A stretch of 64,000 bases of DNA. Source: Brevibacillus sp. DP1.3A (lineage in GTDB: Bacteria; Bacillota; Bacilli; Brevibacillales; Brevibacillaceae). The position numbers and the translations under genes are program-made. The DNA is taken from NCBI RefSeq assembly GCF_013284245.2, contig NZ_CP085876.1, positions 3,207,001-3,271,000 of the forward strand, read 5' to 3'. The notes beneath the pieces are model-generated. The model was not told where the DNA came from, ran no database searches, and was given only the letters and a program-made list of their open reading frames with translations. This document shows positions 57,221 to 64,000 of the stretch, in pieces (the stretch's first letter is position 1; every line of letters begins with the position of its first letter).

Positions 57221-57376
57221 ATGGATAACATTTTTGAATCCCCGATTCACACTGGCGCGGTCATCGGAGCCGCAAGGATGGAAGAGAGGAAGGGCTTTCA
57301 TTGTTTTAGGTTTTCAAAAGGTTTTGTTTTTTATTTTGCAGTTCCGTCCTATGACATTCGCATATTTGCTGAGTAG
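57221..57376 (+). CDS. Small hypothetical protein
   Basis: 51 aa starting ATG after GAGGTG: DNIFESPIHTGAVIGAARME, then an aromatic, basic stretch CFRFSKGFVFYFAVPSYDIRI. No family recognised. It lies between the rhodanese gene and a long inverted repeat. Composition is plausible but the call rests only on an open frame and a fair ribosome site. Confidence 0.35.
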   Translation: MDNIFESPIHTGAVIGAARMEERKGFHCFRFSKGFVFYFAVPSYDIRIFAE

Positions 57377-57383
57377 GTAAAAT

Positions 57384-57441
57384 TCACATATCATGAAGGC
57401 GTATCATTGCACATGATTTGGTATTTCTTCATGATATGTGA
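57384..57441. repeat. Perfect 15-bp inverted repeat upstream of the cold-shock gene
   Basis: TCACATATCATGAAG (57384-57398) is the exact reverse complement of CTTCATGATATGTGA (57427-57441). The 28-base loop contains a smaller ATCAT/ATGAT stem. It may be a terminator for the small gene before it or a structured leader of the cold-shock mRNA. Confidence 0.65.
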
Positions 57442-57504
57442 GCTTTATTTGCTTCGGTAAATATGACTAGCATATTCAAATTGAATTTTTGGAGGTTTTT
57501 TTAA

Positions 57505-57708
57505 ATGCAAACGAACGGAACAGTAAAATGGTTTAACGCAGAAAAAGGTTTCGGTTTCATTCAAGTAGAAGGCGGAGACGATGTATTCGTACACTTCAGC
57601 GCAATCCAAGGTGACGGTTTCAAAACTTTGGACGAAGGTCAAAAAGTTCAATTCAACATCGTTCAAGGCAACCGTGGCCCACAAGCTGAGAACGTAGTAA
57701 AACTGTAA
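57505..57708 (+). CDS. Cold-shock protein (CspA/CspB family)
   Basis: 67 aa. RNP1 is KGFGFIQV and RNP2 is VFVHFSAI; the opening [16 protein letters not shown] and the ending [10 protein letters not shown] are characteristic. Small single-strand nucleic-acid-binding chaperone. Ribosome site GGAGG is 11 bases from the ATG. A terminator follows at 57724. Confidence 0.96.
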   Translation: MQTNGTVKWFNAEKGFGFIQVEGGDDVFVHFSAIQGDGFKTLDEGQKVQFNIVQGNRGPQAENVVKL

Positions 57709-57723
57709 GTCTCCTTTTAAAAG

Positions 57724-57752
57724 AAACTGTCCTTTCGAGGGCAGTTTTTTTG
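57724..57752 (+). terminator. Terminator of the cold-shock gene
   Basis: AAACTGTCC pairs with GGGCAGTTTTTTT around TTTCGA. Confidence 0.88.
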
Positions 57753-57768
57753 TCGTGGTCATAAAAGT

Positions 57769-57802
57769 AAAAAGGCGTTGGGATAGTCCCCAGCGCCTTT
57801 TC
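57769..57802 (-). terminator. Terminator of the minus-strand hypothetical gene
   Basis: AAAAGGCGTTGGG pairs with CCCCAGCGCCTTTT around GATAGT; lies 70 bases after the stop codon of the gene on the minus strand. Confidence 0.75.
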
Positions 57803-57874
57803 CTGCATGCGAATGGTTTAAAAAAGGAACTATGGCGTCCCACCATAATTCCTCATTTTCTTCCTACAAAATAG

Positions 57875-58321
57875 TTAAATACAAGTTTCGATTTCGACAG
57901 TTTGGAATTGACTGTCAAGAACTGAAAGACCGACCACTTGACCGCCGCCGATGGAAGTACGGCCATAAGTGGTGAGAAGGACATTTCTGTTGTTTTCTGC
58001 TACGGTAAGGCGAACTTCATAGTGGAAAGAAGCGGGGACCAGCGCATTGAAAGCAGTGCGAGTATTCGCAGGGATAAATTGCGTGATGTCAAGCAAGGTG
58101 CTAACTGGATTCGTTTGCGTAACTGCGTTACCCCAGTTCAATACTTGCACACGTACTTCAACTTCTTCTGTGTTCAGATTTACCAGGTCGAGGTGAGCAG
58201 TGAGAGCAACAGCGAGGTTGTTTTGCAAAATACCAGTCGTTCTCACAGTATTTCTTTTTGGGCGTCTGTGACTTCTTTTTTCCGTAACACCTTGATCGTC
58301 GTCGTATTCGATTTCAGACAT
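57875..58321 (-). CDS. Hypothetical beta-rich protein
   Basis: 148 aa. A charged start (SEIEYDDDQGVTEKRSHRRPKR) precedes a beta-sandwich-like domain: LAVALTAHLDLVNLNTEEVEVRVQVLNW, TQFIPANTRTAFNALVP and NNRNVLLTTYGRTSIGGGQVVGLS. No signal peptide, no named family recognised. Regular hydrophobic strands of about equal length hint at a coat or surface assembly protein, which is speculation. Monocistronic. Confidence 0.6.
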   Translation of the reverse strand: MSEIEYDDDQGVTEKRSHRRPKRNTVRTTGILQNNLAVALTAHLDLVNLNTEEVEVRVQVLNWGNAVTQTNPVSTLLDITQFIPANTRTAFNALVPASFHYEVRLTVAENNRNVLLTTYGRTSIGGGQVVGLSVLDSQFQTVEIETCI

Positions 58322-58432
58322 CCATGTTCACTCCATTCTTGTGTAAACTAGTGGGACAATAATACGATATTGTTTCTTGCCTTGATTTGTAACGGCGAAC
58401 GTAAGGGGACGAGTAACTATTTTTGATAGAGG

Positions 58433-59176
58433 ATGGTGGAGGTTTTGGGAGAAACGCCTGTATGCAAACAACTAGACTATACGGCACGATTTGATTGGGG
58501 ATACGAAGGAGTGGAACAGGTCGGTGCAGCATCGGATACAATCGTCATTATCGATGTGCTCTCCTTCAGCACGTGTGTCGATATCGTAACGGGACGTGGA
58601 GGCATCGTCTATCCTTATCAGGTAAAGGATGAGTCAGCCGTAGCATTCGCTAAACAAAAAACAGCGCTGCTCGCTGGAAAACGCGGAGAACCAATCTCAC
58701 TTTCACCCGTCTGTCTGAAAACGGTTCCGATGGGAAGTAGAATGGTGTTACCCTCGCCAAACGGATCGACCTGTACCGTGTTGGCAAAGAAAACTGATGC
58801 GAAGGTAATCGCTGCGTGCTTGCGAAATGCACCATCCGTCGCCAGATACATACAGCAGCAGAAAGGAACCGTAACGGTCATCGCTTGCGGCGAACGGTGG
58901 GGAAATGGAGCATTGCGGCCGGCTATTGAGGATATGATTGCGGCAGGTGCGCTGCTTTACGGATTGGAGGGATATCGATTGTCACCAGAGGCCGAAATGG
59001 CGGTGGCAGCCTTCCGATCGGCCAAAGATCATCTTCCCGCTTACTTGCAGAAATGTGCTTCCGGCCAAGAACTGATCAACATGGGGTACCCGGAAGATGT
59101 CGCACTTGCAGCGGAATGGAATCAGAGTTACACGGTTCCCGTGCTTAACGATGATTTTGCTTACGAAGCTATTTAG
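58433..59176 (+). CDS. 2-phosphosulfolactate phosphatase (ComB family)
   Basis: 247 aa. Family motifs: IVIIDVLSFSTCVDIVTGRGG, PSPNGSTCTVLA and VIACGERWGNGALRPAIEDMIAAGALL, the last carrying the acidic metal-binding residues. ComB hydrolyses phosphosulfolactate to sulfolactate, a compound stored in Bacillus spores and a precursor of coenzyme M in archaea. The upstream enzyme ComA and the other steps are not in the window. The ATG at 58433 has only a modest site (GATAGAGG). Confidence 0.87.
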   Translation: MVEVLGETPVCKQLDYTARFDWGYEGVEQVGAASDTIVIIDVLSFSTCVDIVTGRGGIVYPYQVKDESAVAFAKQKTALLAGKRGEPISLSPVCLKTVPMGSRMVLPSPNGSTCTVLAKKTDAKVIAACLRNAPSVARYIQQQKGTVTVIACGERWGNGALRPAIEDMIAAGALLYGLEGYRLSPEAEMAVAAFRSAKDHLPAYLQKCASGQELINMGYPEDVALAAEWNQSYTVPVLNDDFAYEAI

Positions 59177-59205
59177 TCTTTTCGCATAAAGAATCCCTCA
59201 TTCGG

Positions 59206-59217
59206 TAACCATGGTTA
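59206..59217. promoter_or_regulatory. Palindrome upstream of catalase
   Basis: TAACCATGGTTA is a perfect 12-bp palindrome 40 bases before the catalase start. No PerR-like TTATAAT box is visible here. Confidence 0.3.
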
Positions 59218-59256
59218 TGAACCACACATGAGAAAAACTGGACAGGGAGGATTCAT

Positions 59257-60846
59257 ATGGATGACAACAGCAAGTCCATTTACCAGTCAGAAGAAAATAT
59301 CCTGACGAATCGCCAAGGCCATCCGATTACAGACAACCAGAACCTGCGGACCGTTGGAAATCGCGGGCCAACCGTCCTGGAGAATTACGACTTTCTGGAA
59401 AAAATCACACATTTTGATCGGGAGAAAACACCTGAGCGTGTCGTGCATAGCCGAGGTGCAGGAGCACATGGCTATTTTGAAGCGTATGGAACCGTAGGAG
59501 ATGAGCCGATTTCTACGTATACGAGGGCGAAGCTGTTTTCGGAGCGGGGGCAAAAAACGCCTGTGTTTGTACGGTTTTCTACGGTTATTCATGGCACACA
59601 TTCACCCGAGACATTGCGCGATCCCCGTGGGTTTGCGGTGAAGTTTTATACAGAGGACGGGAACTGGGATCTGGTTGGCAATAACCTCAAAGTTTTTTTC
59701 ATTCGGGATGCCATGAAGTTTCCTGATCTTGTACATGCGTTCAAGCCTGATCCTGTCACAAACATTCAAGACGTGGAACGGATCTTTGACTTTATCTCGA
59801 ACACGCCTGAGGCCATGCATATGATCACGTTTTTGTTCTCCCCGTGGGGAATACCAGCGAACTATCGGCAAATGCAAGGCTCTGGCGTAAACACGTACAA
59901 GTGGGTAAACCACGAAGGAAAAGCGGTCCTGGTCAAATACCATTGGCAGCCATTAACGCAAGGGATTAAAAATTTGACACAAAAACAGGCGGAAGAGATC
60001 CAAGGGAAAAACTTTAATCATGCCACACAAGACTTGTATGGAGCGATTGAGCGAGGAGAATATCCGGAGTGGGAAATGTGCGTCCAGATTATGAGTGATG
60101 ACGATCACCCAGAGCTCGATTTTGATCCGCTTGATCCAACGAAAATATGGCCCGAAGATCAATTCCCGTTTCTTCCTGTAGGTAAAATGGTATTGAATAA
60201 AAACCCGGATAACTATTTTGCAGAGGTCGAGCAAGCAGCTTTTGGGACAGGTGTTTTAGTGGATGGACTTGATTTTTCTGATGACAAGCTACTGCAAGGA
60301 AGGACCTTCTCCTACTCTGACACGCAACGTTATCGGGTTGGCTCCAACTATTTGCAGCTTCCGGTCAACGCTCCCAAAAACCATGTCGCTACCAACCAGG
60401 AAGGCGGTCAAATGCTGTACCGTGTAGATCGGACGCAGAGGCATATTAACTATGAGCCATCGACGATTGGCGGATTGCAGGAAGCCAAGCAAGCAGCTCC
60501 TGATCATCAGCCAGAAGTGGTAGGGAAGGTCGTACGTCAAAAGATTGATCGCACCAACGATTTCAAACAGGCGGGAGAACGTTATCGCCTCTTGGAAGAC
60601 TGGGAAAGAGAAGACCTCATAGTCAATCTGACGGATGCACTCCTCTCCTGTGATCGTCGCATTCAAGAGAAAATGCTTGGCTACTTCTCGCAATGTGACG
60701 AAGAGTACGGCCAGCGTTTGAAAGCTGGAATCGCTCAAGGCAATGGCGGAAACAGCAAAGAGATGGGCGGGCCGATGGGCGCAACGAATCCCGGAGCGGC
60801 AGTCAAGGAAGCCGAACAGAAGTCCCGTCCGTCTAAGCCTTACTGA
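59257..60846 (+). CDS. Heme catalase
   Basis: 529 aa. Catalytic His is H64 in [15 protein letters not shown]; the heme-ligating Tyr lies in [20 protein letters not shown]. Further family signature segments are [37 protein letters not shown] and [19 protein letters not shown]. Length and C-terminus fit the small-subunit clade of Bacillus KatA type. It disproportionates hydrogen peroxide in the cytoplasm. Ribosome site GGGAGGATT. Confidence 0.95.
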   Translation: MDDNSKSIYQSEENILTNRQGHPITDNQNLRTVGNRGPTVLENYDFLEKITHFDREKTPERVVHSRGAGAHGYFEAYGTVGDEPISTYTRAKLFSERGQKTPVFVRFSTVIHGTHSPETLRDPRGFAVKFYTEDGNWDLVGNNLKVFFIRDAMKFPDLVHAFKPDPVTNIQDVERIFDFISNTPEAMHMITFLFSPWGIPANYRQMQGSGVNTYKWVNHEGKAVLVKYHWQPLTQGIKNLTQKQAEEIQGKNFNHATQDLYGAIERGEYPEWEMCVQIMSDDDHPELDFDPLDPTKIWPEDQFPFLPVGKMVLNKNPDNYFAEVEQAAFGTGVLVDGLDFSDDKLLQGRTFSYSDTQRYRVGSNYLQLPVNAPKNHVATNQEGGQMLYRVDRTQRHINYEPSTIGGLQEAKQAAPDHQPEVVGKVVRQKIDRTNDFKQAGERYRLLEDWEREDLIVNLTDALLSCDRRIQEKMLGYFSQCDEEYGQRLKAGIAQGNGGNSKEMGGPMGATNPGAAVKEAEQKSRPSKPY

Positions 60847-60879
60847 TGACCCGAGTCAACAACAAGACAGAAAGAACAG

Positions 60880-60915
60880 ACGAGCTTTGCCGAATTCATG
60901 GTAAAGCTCTTTTTT
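60880..60915 (+). terminator. Terminator of the catalase gene
   Basis: GAGCTTTGCC pairs with GGTAAAGCTC around GAATTCAT, followed by six Ts. Confidence 0.85.
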
Positions 60916-60929
60916 GTATCCGGGTGCCA

Positions 60930-61229
60930 TTTGACTTAACAATCACATTCTCCCATTTTTTCACCGTTACGGATTTTACAGCTGACAATTTCGCGGAACT
61001 CCTTATCGAAACTGGGTTGAAGCTATTGCCGAGCGAGGAAGAGGATTATACCTTTTTACGTGTCTTCAATCAATTTCTGCTATCTGTCAGTCAAAAAGAG
61101 AAGTACCGTGACAAGCTGCGGCTGATGCAAGAAGATTTTTTGCAGGGCTTTACCTCCTTATTGGAGCGAGGGAATGAGCTAGACCAGAGGGATATCTGGA
61201 CTGAAACAGTGAGAAGCGTACTAAAGTAA
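60930..61229 (+). pseudogene. TetR/AcrR-family regulator, C-terminal fragment
   Basis: A frame running through the catalase terminator encodes, in its last 85 codons, a C-terminal TetR effector domain (ELLIETGLKLLPSEEEDYTF, RVFNQFLLSVSQKEKYRDKLRLMQEDFL). The helix-turn-helix is missing and no start with a ribosome site precedes it. Best read as a deletion remnant left next to the catalase gene. Confidence 0.6.
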
Positions 61230-61303
61230 TCGAAAAAACAGTGACGCAATTCGATTTTCCAGCGTCTTACAATTGGTTACATTAGACGATGGCGAGGAGA
61301 TTC

Positions 61304-63421
61304 ATGATGGTACGAAGAGAGAAATGGGTAGCATTATTGAGCTATACCGCGGTACTCTCCCTATTGACGACAAGTGGGATCGTTGCTGCATCCCCCGCGA
61401 AGGCAGTTTCCCAAAAAGTAGAAGTATCGACTGGTAAGACGGGCAATACCGAGGTGAAGCTACAGGCTTGCAGTCAAGATGATGCGATAGCGGATGTTTC
61501 GGACACGACGATGAAGTCCTGGAAACCATTGGAGAATAGGCCGGTACTGGAAGGGATTACTGCCATTGCAACAGGCGTAATTTTTGATGAAGCAGGCTAT
61601 GGGTGGAGGCCAGGCATTTCGTATGCCTTTACAGGGGATGGGCAAGTGTGGAAATGGGGCTATCAATCAGACAAAAAGTATGATCCGCACAAGCTAGCAG
61701 GGATCAAAGATGCCAAACAAGTCATGACGGATTATGTCCTCACGGGCACCGGTGAAGTCTGGCAGATCGATGAGAAGAAAGCACCAGAAAAACTGGCCGG
61801 TCTGGATAAAATCAAGAACATTCAGCAGCTCGACCTTCATGAAGGCGTACTCTTTTTACTAAAAGAAGATGGTACGGTACTGAAATGGGAAGAAGGAGCG
61901 AAAGCAGCAGAGAAGGTGACGAAGCTATCGAAAATCCGTGACATGTATAGCTCAGCCTTTTCCTTATTTCTAGTAGATGACCAAGGGAAGCTTCTTTATC
62001 TCGATGGCAAAACCGGAGAGCTGAACACAGAAAATCTGCAGGTAATGGATATCCCAGGGAAAGTAAAACAGGTAGCCGTCGATTACACGGATCGCGCCTT
62101 GATCCAAACAGAAAAGGGCGAAGTGTATAGCTACAATACAAAAGAAAACGAAAAAGTAGTACGTGCCGCTCATGCAGATGGTGCCACGCGGATGGCAGTT
62201 GGCGGAGAAGGATTGTACTTGGTCGTAAAAGCGGACGGAACTGTTTGGGGCTGGGGACATAATACACATGGAATGCTCGGAGTGAATCTGGAAAATGAGC
62301 TAGAGGAGCCTGTCAAAATAGCAGGTCTTGCCGATATTACAGACGTACAAGCGGGCACCGACCATGTGATTGCTCTCGATAAAAAAGGAAACGTCTATTC
62401 ATTTGGCAGCAATATGACAGGACAGCTGGGACGAATCCCTGTTGCCTTTGACAAATGGACAGAATTGGGCGAATTACGTGATGTAAAACAGGTAGTAACT
62501 GAGCTGGATCGACCGTACTTCGTTCGTAAGGATGGTTCTGTCTGGAGTTTTGGCGCGGATCGAATGCCATATGAAGTGAAAGGACCTACGAAAGTAAACA
62601 CATTGGATAGCATCCTGGATTCTCCGGTTACCTTGAATGAGAACGGACAAATCCAGTTGTGGAGCAGTGGATTTAGCAGCTGCGAAACATTGGCGTTGCC
62701 TTCTCGGATCAAGGATTTCGTTGGTGGGGAGGAGCATCTCTTGTTGCGTACGGAAGATGACAAATTCCTGACTGTAGAATTCAGCCATGATTCCGCCGAA
62801 CGCGGAGGGGTCTATGTCATCACGAACTTGCGCCCAAAAAAAGTGGAAACTCTTAAGATAGATTCAAAATTGGCAGCGGATGTGACCAAGCTTTATGCCA
62901 ATCTTTATACGTTTTTTGCTGTGACGAAAAATGGTCATGTATTGTACGCAGAACGGAAGAATGATGAGCCGTTCACTTCATTTGCACCAATAGCTGGTTT
63001 GGAAGGAATTCGGGAGCTTGCACCTGAGTATTTTGTCCGTTATACAAAGGATATCGCACCAGTTTGGGCGATCAACGGAGCAGGCAAGGTTCAGGAAATT
63101 CAGGCTTACCCTGAGAGCGAAGGAAATGACGCAGGAGCTATCAAAGTGAAGCTGGAATCCAAAACGGAAGAAGGCATTGCCATGATGAGCGGACGTTTGC
63201 GGATTACCAAGGATGGGCAAATCTTCGAACATGAATGGGAACCGCTTAAAAAGCAAAAAGTGGCTGCACCTGTTAAACTAATTTCTTCTTCGTACGACTA
63301 TGCGATCGAAGGACCAGGCTCGCACTACCATGTGCTGGTCACCGAAAATGATAAGATCGTATTGATTGGGGATAATCCATACGGAAAAGGTGAGCGACAA
63401 CCAGATATGGTGAGACAATAA
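61304..63421 (+). CDS. Secreted RCC1-repeat protein
   Basis: 705 aa from the ATG after GCGAGGAG. A signal peptide ends near AASPAKA. The rest is a series of about 50-residue beta-propeller units of the RCC1 type; the clearest are ADGTVWGWGHNTHGMLGVNL followed by VQAGTDHVIALDKKGNVYSF and GSNMTGQLGR. Other blades carry DGQVWKWG, DGTVLKWE, DGSVWSFG. RCC1 propellers bind proteins or ligands; secreted bacterial forms have no settled role. Gene ends at a strong terminator. Confidence 0.88.
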   Translation: MMVRREKWVALLSYTAVLSLLTTSGIVAASPAKAVSQKVEVSTGKTGNTEVKLQACSQDDAIADVSDTTMKSWKPLENRPVLEGITAIATGVIFDEAGYGWRPGISYAFTGDGQVWKWGYQSDKKYDPHKLAGIKDAKQVMTDYVLTGTGEVWQIDEKKAPEKLAGLDKIKNIQQLDLHEGVLFLLKEDGTVLKWEEGAKAAEKVTKLSKIRDMYSSAFSLFLVDDQGKLLYLDGKTGELNTENLQVMDIPGKVKQVAVDYTDRALIQTEKGEVYSYNTKENEKVVRAAHADGATRMAVGGEGLYLVVKADGTVWGWGHNTHGMLGVNLENELEEPVKIAGLADITDVQAGTDHVIALDKKGNVYSFGSNMTGQLGRIPVAFDKWTELGELRDVKQVVTELDRPYFVRKDGSVWSFGADRMPYEVKGPTKVNTLDSILDSPVTLNENGQIQLWSSGFSSCETLALPSRIKDFVGGEEHLLLRTEDDKFLTVEFSHDSAERGGVYVITNLRPKKVETLKIDSKLAADVTKLYANLYTFFAVTKNGHVLYAERKNDEPFTSFAPIAGLEGIRELAPEYFVRYTKDIAPVWAINGAGKVQEIQAYPESEGNDAGAIKVKLESKTEEGIAMMSGRLRITKDGQIFEHEWEPLKKQKVAAPVKLISSSYDYAIEGPGSHYHVLVTENDKIVLIGDNPYGKGERQPDMVRQ

Positions 63422-63438
63422 AAGACTGGAAGAAACGG

Positions 63439-63477
63439 CACAGTGGGAGCATTCATTTCCACTGTGCGTCTTTTTTG
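63439..63477 (+). terminator. Terminator of the RCC1 gene
   Basis: GCACAGTGG (63439-63447) pairs with CCACTGTGC (63460-63468), followed by a run of six Ts. Confidence 0.88.
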
Positions 63478-63495
63478 CCGTTTTTTGCGCATGCA

Positions 63496-63606
63496 TCATT
63501 TGTTATCGTTCATCGTTTTAGCACGTCTCATGATTCCCGTGCTACCGGAGAGTTCATTTAGCCTCTTTACCTGGATTTCCTTGGCAAGTAACGGGATATC
63601 GGTCAC
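63496..63606 (-). CDS. Possible small hypothetical ORF
   Basis: 36 codons from a GTG after GAGGAAGAGAG: TDIPLLAKEIQVKRLNELSG, then STGIMRRAKTMNDNK. The composition is protein-like and basic, but there is no family likeness; low confidence. Confidence 0.25.
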   Translation of the reverse strand: MTDIPLLAKEIQVKRLNELSGSTGIMRRAKTMNDNK

Positions 63607-63914
63607 CCCGCAGCTCTCTTCCTCTATCGAGCCAGAAGTGACATAAAGTGACGTTTAAAGAATGAAAAGCGGAGGTGCAACAGCAATTGGTAGCTGCTCT
63701 GGTAAAGGAAAAGGCGATTGATCTGAAAAAATAGCGGGAACATTTAGAGTCTGCACATAAATCGTGCAGACTCTTTCCTTTTACCTGAGGGGCAGTATTC
63801 ATCATTGTCATGGATAAACATGGAGGACAATGTAGAATTATGTCGAATGAATATTTATGAATAAGCTTGAGCCTATACGTACGTTGGTTCTATGGAAAGG
63901 GAGAATCTATGTAA
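63607..63914. other. Intergenic region with one terminator
   Basis: About 300 bases, including a terminator (AGAGTCTGCAC 63746-63756 with GTGCAGACTCT 63764-63774, then T-rich). A short frame ending at 63732 (QQLVAALVKEKAIDLKK) is readable on the plus strand just before that terminator and may be the tail of a small gene. Confidence 0.4.
63746..63779. terminator. Intrinsic terminator
   Basis: AGAGTCTGCAC pairs with GTGCAGACTCT around ATAAATC, followed by TTCCTTTT. Confidence 0.85.
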
Positions 63915-64000
63915 ATGCAGAAGTCATCAAATCCGTCCAAGGAAAACAGCGTTACATGCCGCCAACCGTCGATTTCGCCGGCAGACGATTCTGCACGGAT
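63915..64000 (+). CDS. Start of an unidentified gene, cut by the window end
   Basis: ATG about 11 bases after AAAGGGAG opens a frame of 28 codons to the window edge (MQKSSNPSKENSVTCRQPSI, then SPADDSAR). Polar Ser/Pro-rich start with no recognisable domain. Confidence 0.4.
   Translation, partial: MQKSSNPSKENSVTCRQPSISPADDSAR

Noticed and set aside
1-64000. CRISPR arrays, rRNA or tRNA genes and complete insertion sequences
   Set aside because: No regularly spaced repeats, no tRNA cloverleaf and no intact transposase with terminal inverted repeats were seen.

Overview
The window looks like chromosome of an aerobic, spore-forming member of the Bacillota, most likely Brevibacillus or a close Paenibacillales relative. 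This is inferred from gene content: a KapB-type sporulation kinase regulator, a LysM/GH18 spore-cortex-type hydrolase, a YheC/YheD spore-coat ATP-grasp protein, strong AGGAGG ribosome sites, frequent TTG/GTG starts, and intermediate GC. No search could be run, so genus-level naming is tentative.

Layout. 1-4.6 kb is a worn accessory stretch: a VOC-family gene tail, remnants of a BtrH-N-type gene and a tyrosine recombinase, a small acetyltransferase, dispersed CTAACGGG repeats with hairpins, and a divergent LysR/EamA pair. 4.6-7.3 kb holds an AcfC-like binding protein, a lipoprotein and an ECF sigma/anti-sigma pair. 7.3-19 kb is mostly single genes of stress, efflux and regulation (LysE exporter, a secreted beta/gamma-crystallin protein, flavodoxin-like oxidoreductase plus HxlR, two MerR-type regulators, serine hydrolase, APH-type kinase, GNAT). 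19.2-23.8 kb has a GAF-PucR/CdaR-type activator facing an aldehyde dehydrogenase and a beta-hydroxyacid dehydrogenase. 24-27.8 kb has a thioredoxin-like gene behind a Fur-type box, a LysM-GH18 enzyme, an AlaX-type editing protein and kapB.

27.8-33.7 kb is the best-defined unit: a TPP riboswitch, two successive intrinsic terminators, then thiS-thiG, an M20 amidohydrolase, tenA and a three-gene ABC importer of the ThiXYZ type. Together they would make the thiazole moiety and recover the pyrimidine moiety from degraded thiamin. 33.7-38.4 kb is a two-component system divergent from a BcrA/LanFEG-like ABC exporter with no visible peptide precursor. 39.4-42.3 kb encodes one polypeptide carrying two complete S13 (PBP4-type) DD-peptidase domains in tandem. 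42.4-55.4 kb is metabolic and membrane genes (malate/lactate dehydrogenase family, panD, brnQ, DUF418, FMN glutamate-synthase-like, acyltransferase, EamA, aminotransferase, peptide deformylase, homoserine dehydrogenase). 55.5-64 kb carries small and secreted genes (CAP domain, rhodanese, cold shock, ComB, catalase, RCC1-repeat protein).

The items I find most worth checking are the tandem S13 protein, the double terminator behind the TPP riboswitch, the orphan LanFEG-like module, and several well-formed operators (MerR-type 19-bp-spacer promoter, Fur box, LysR and HxlR candidate sites). I did not find a clear entirely new defence or biosynthetic system.
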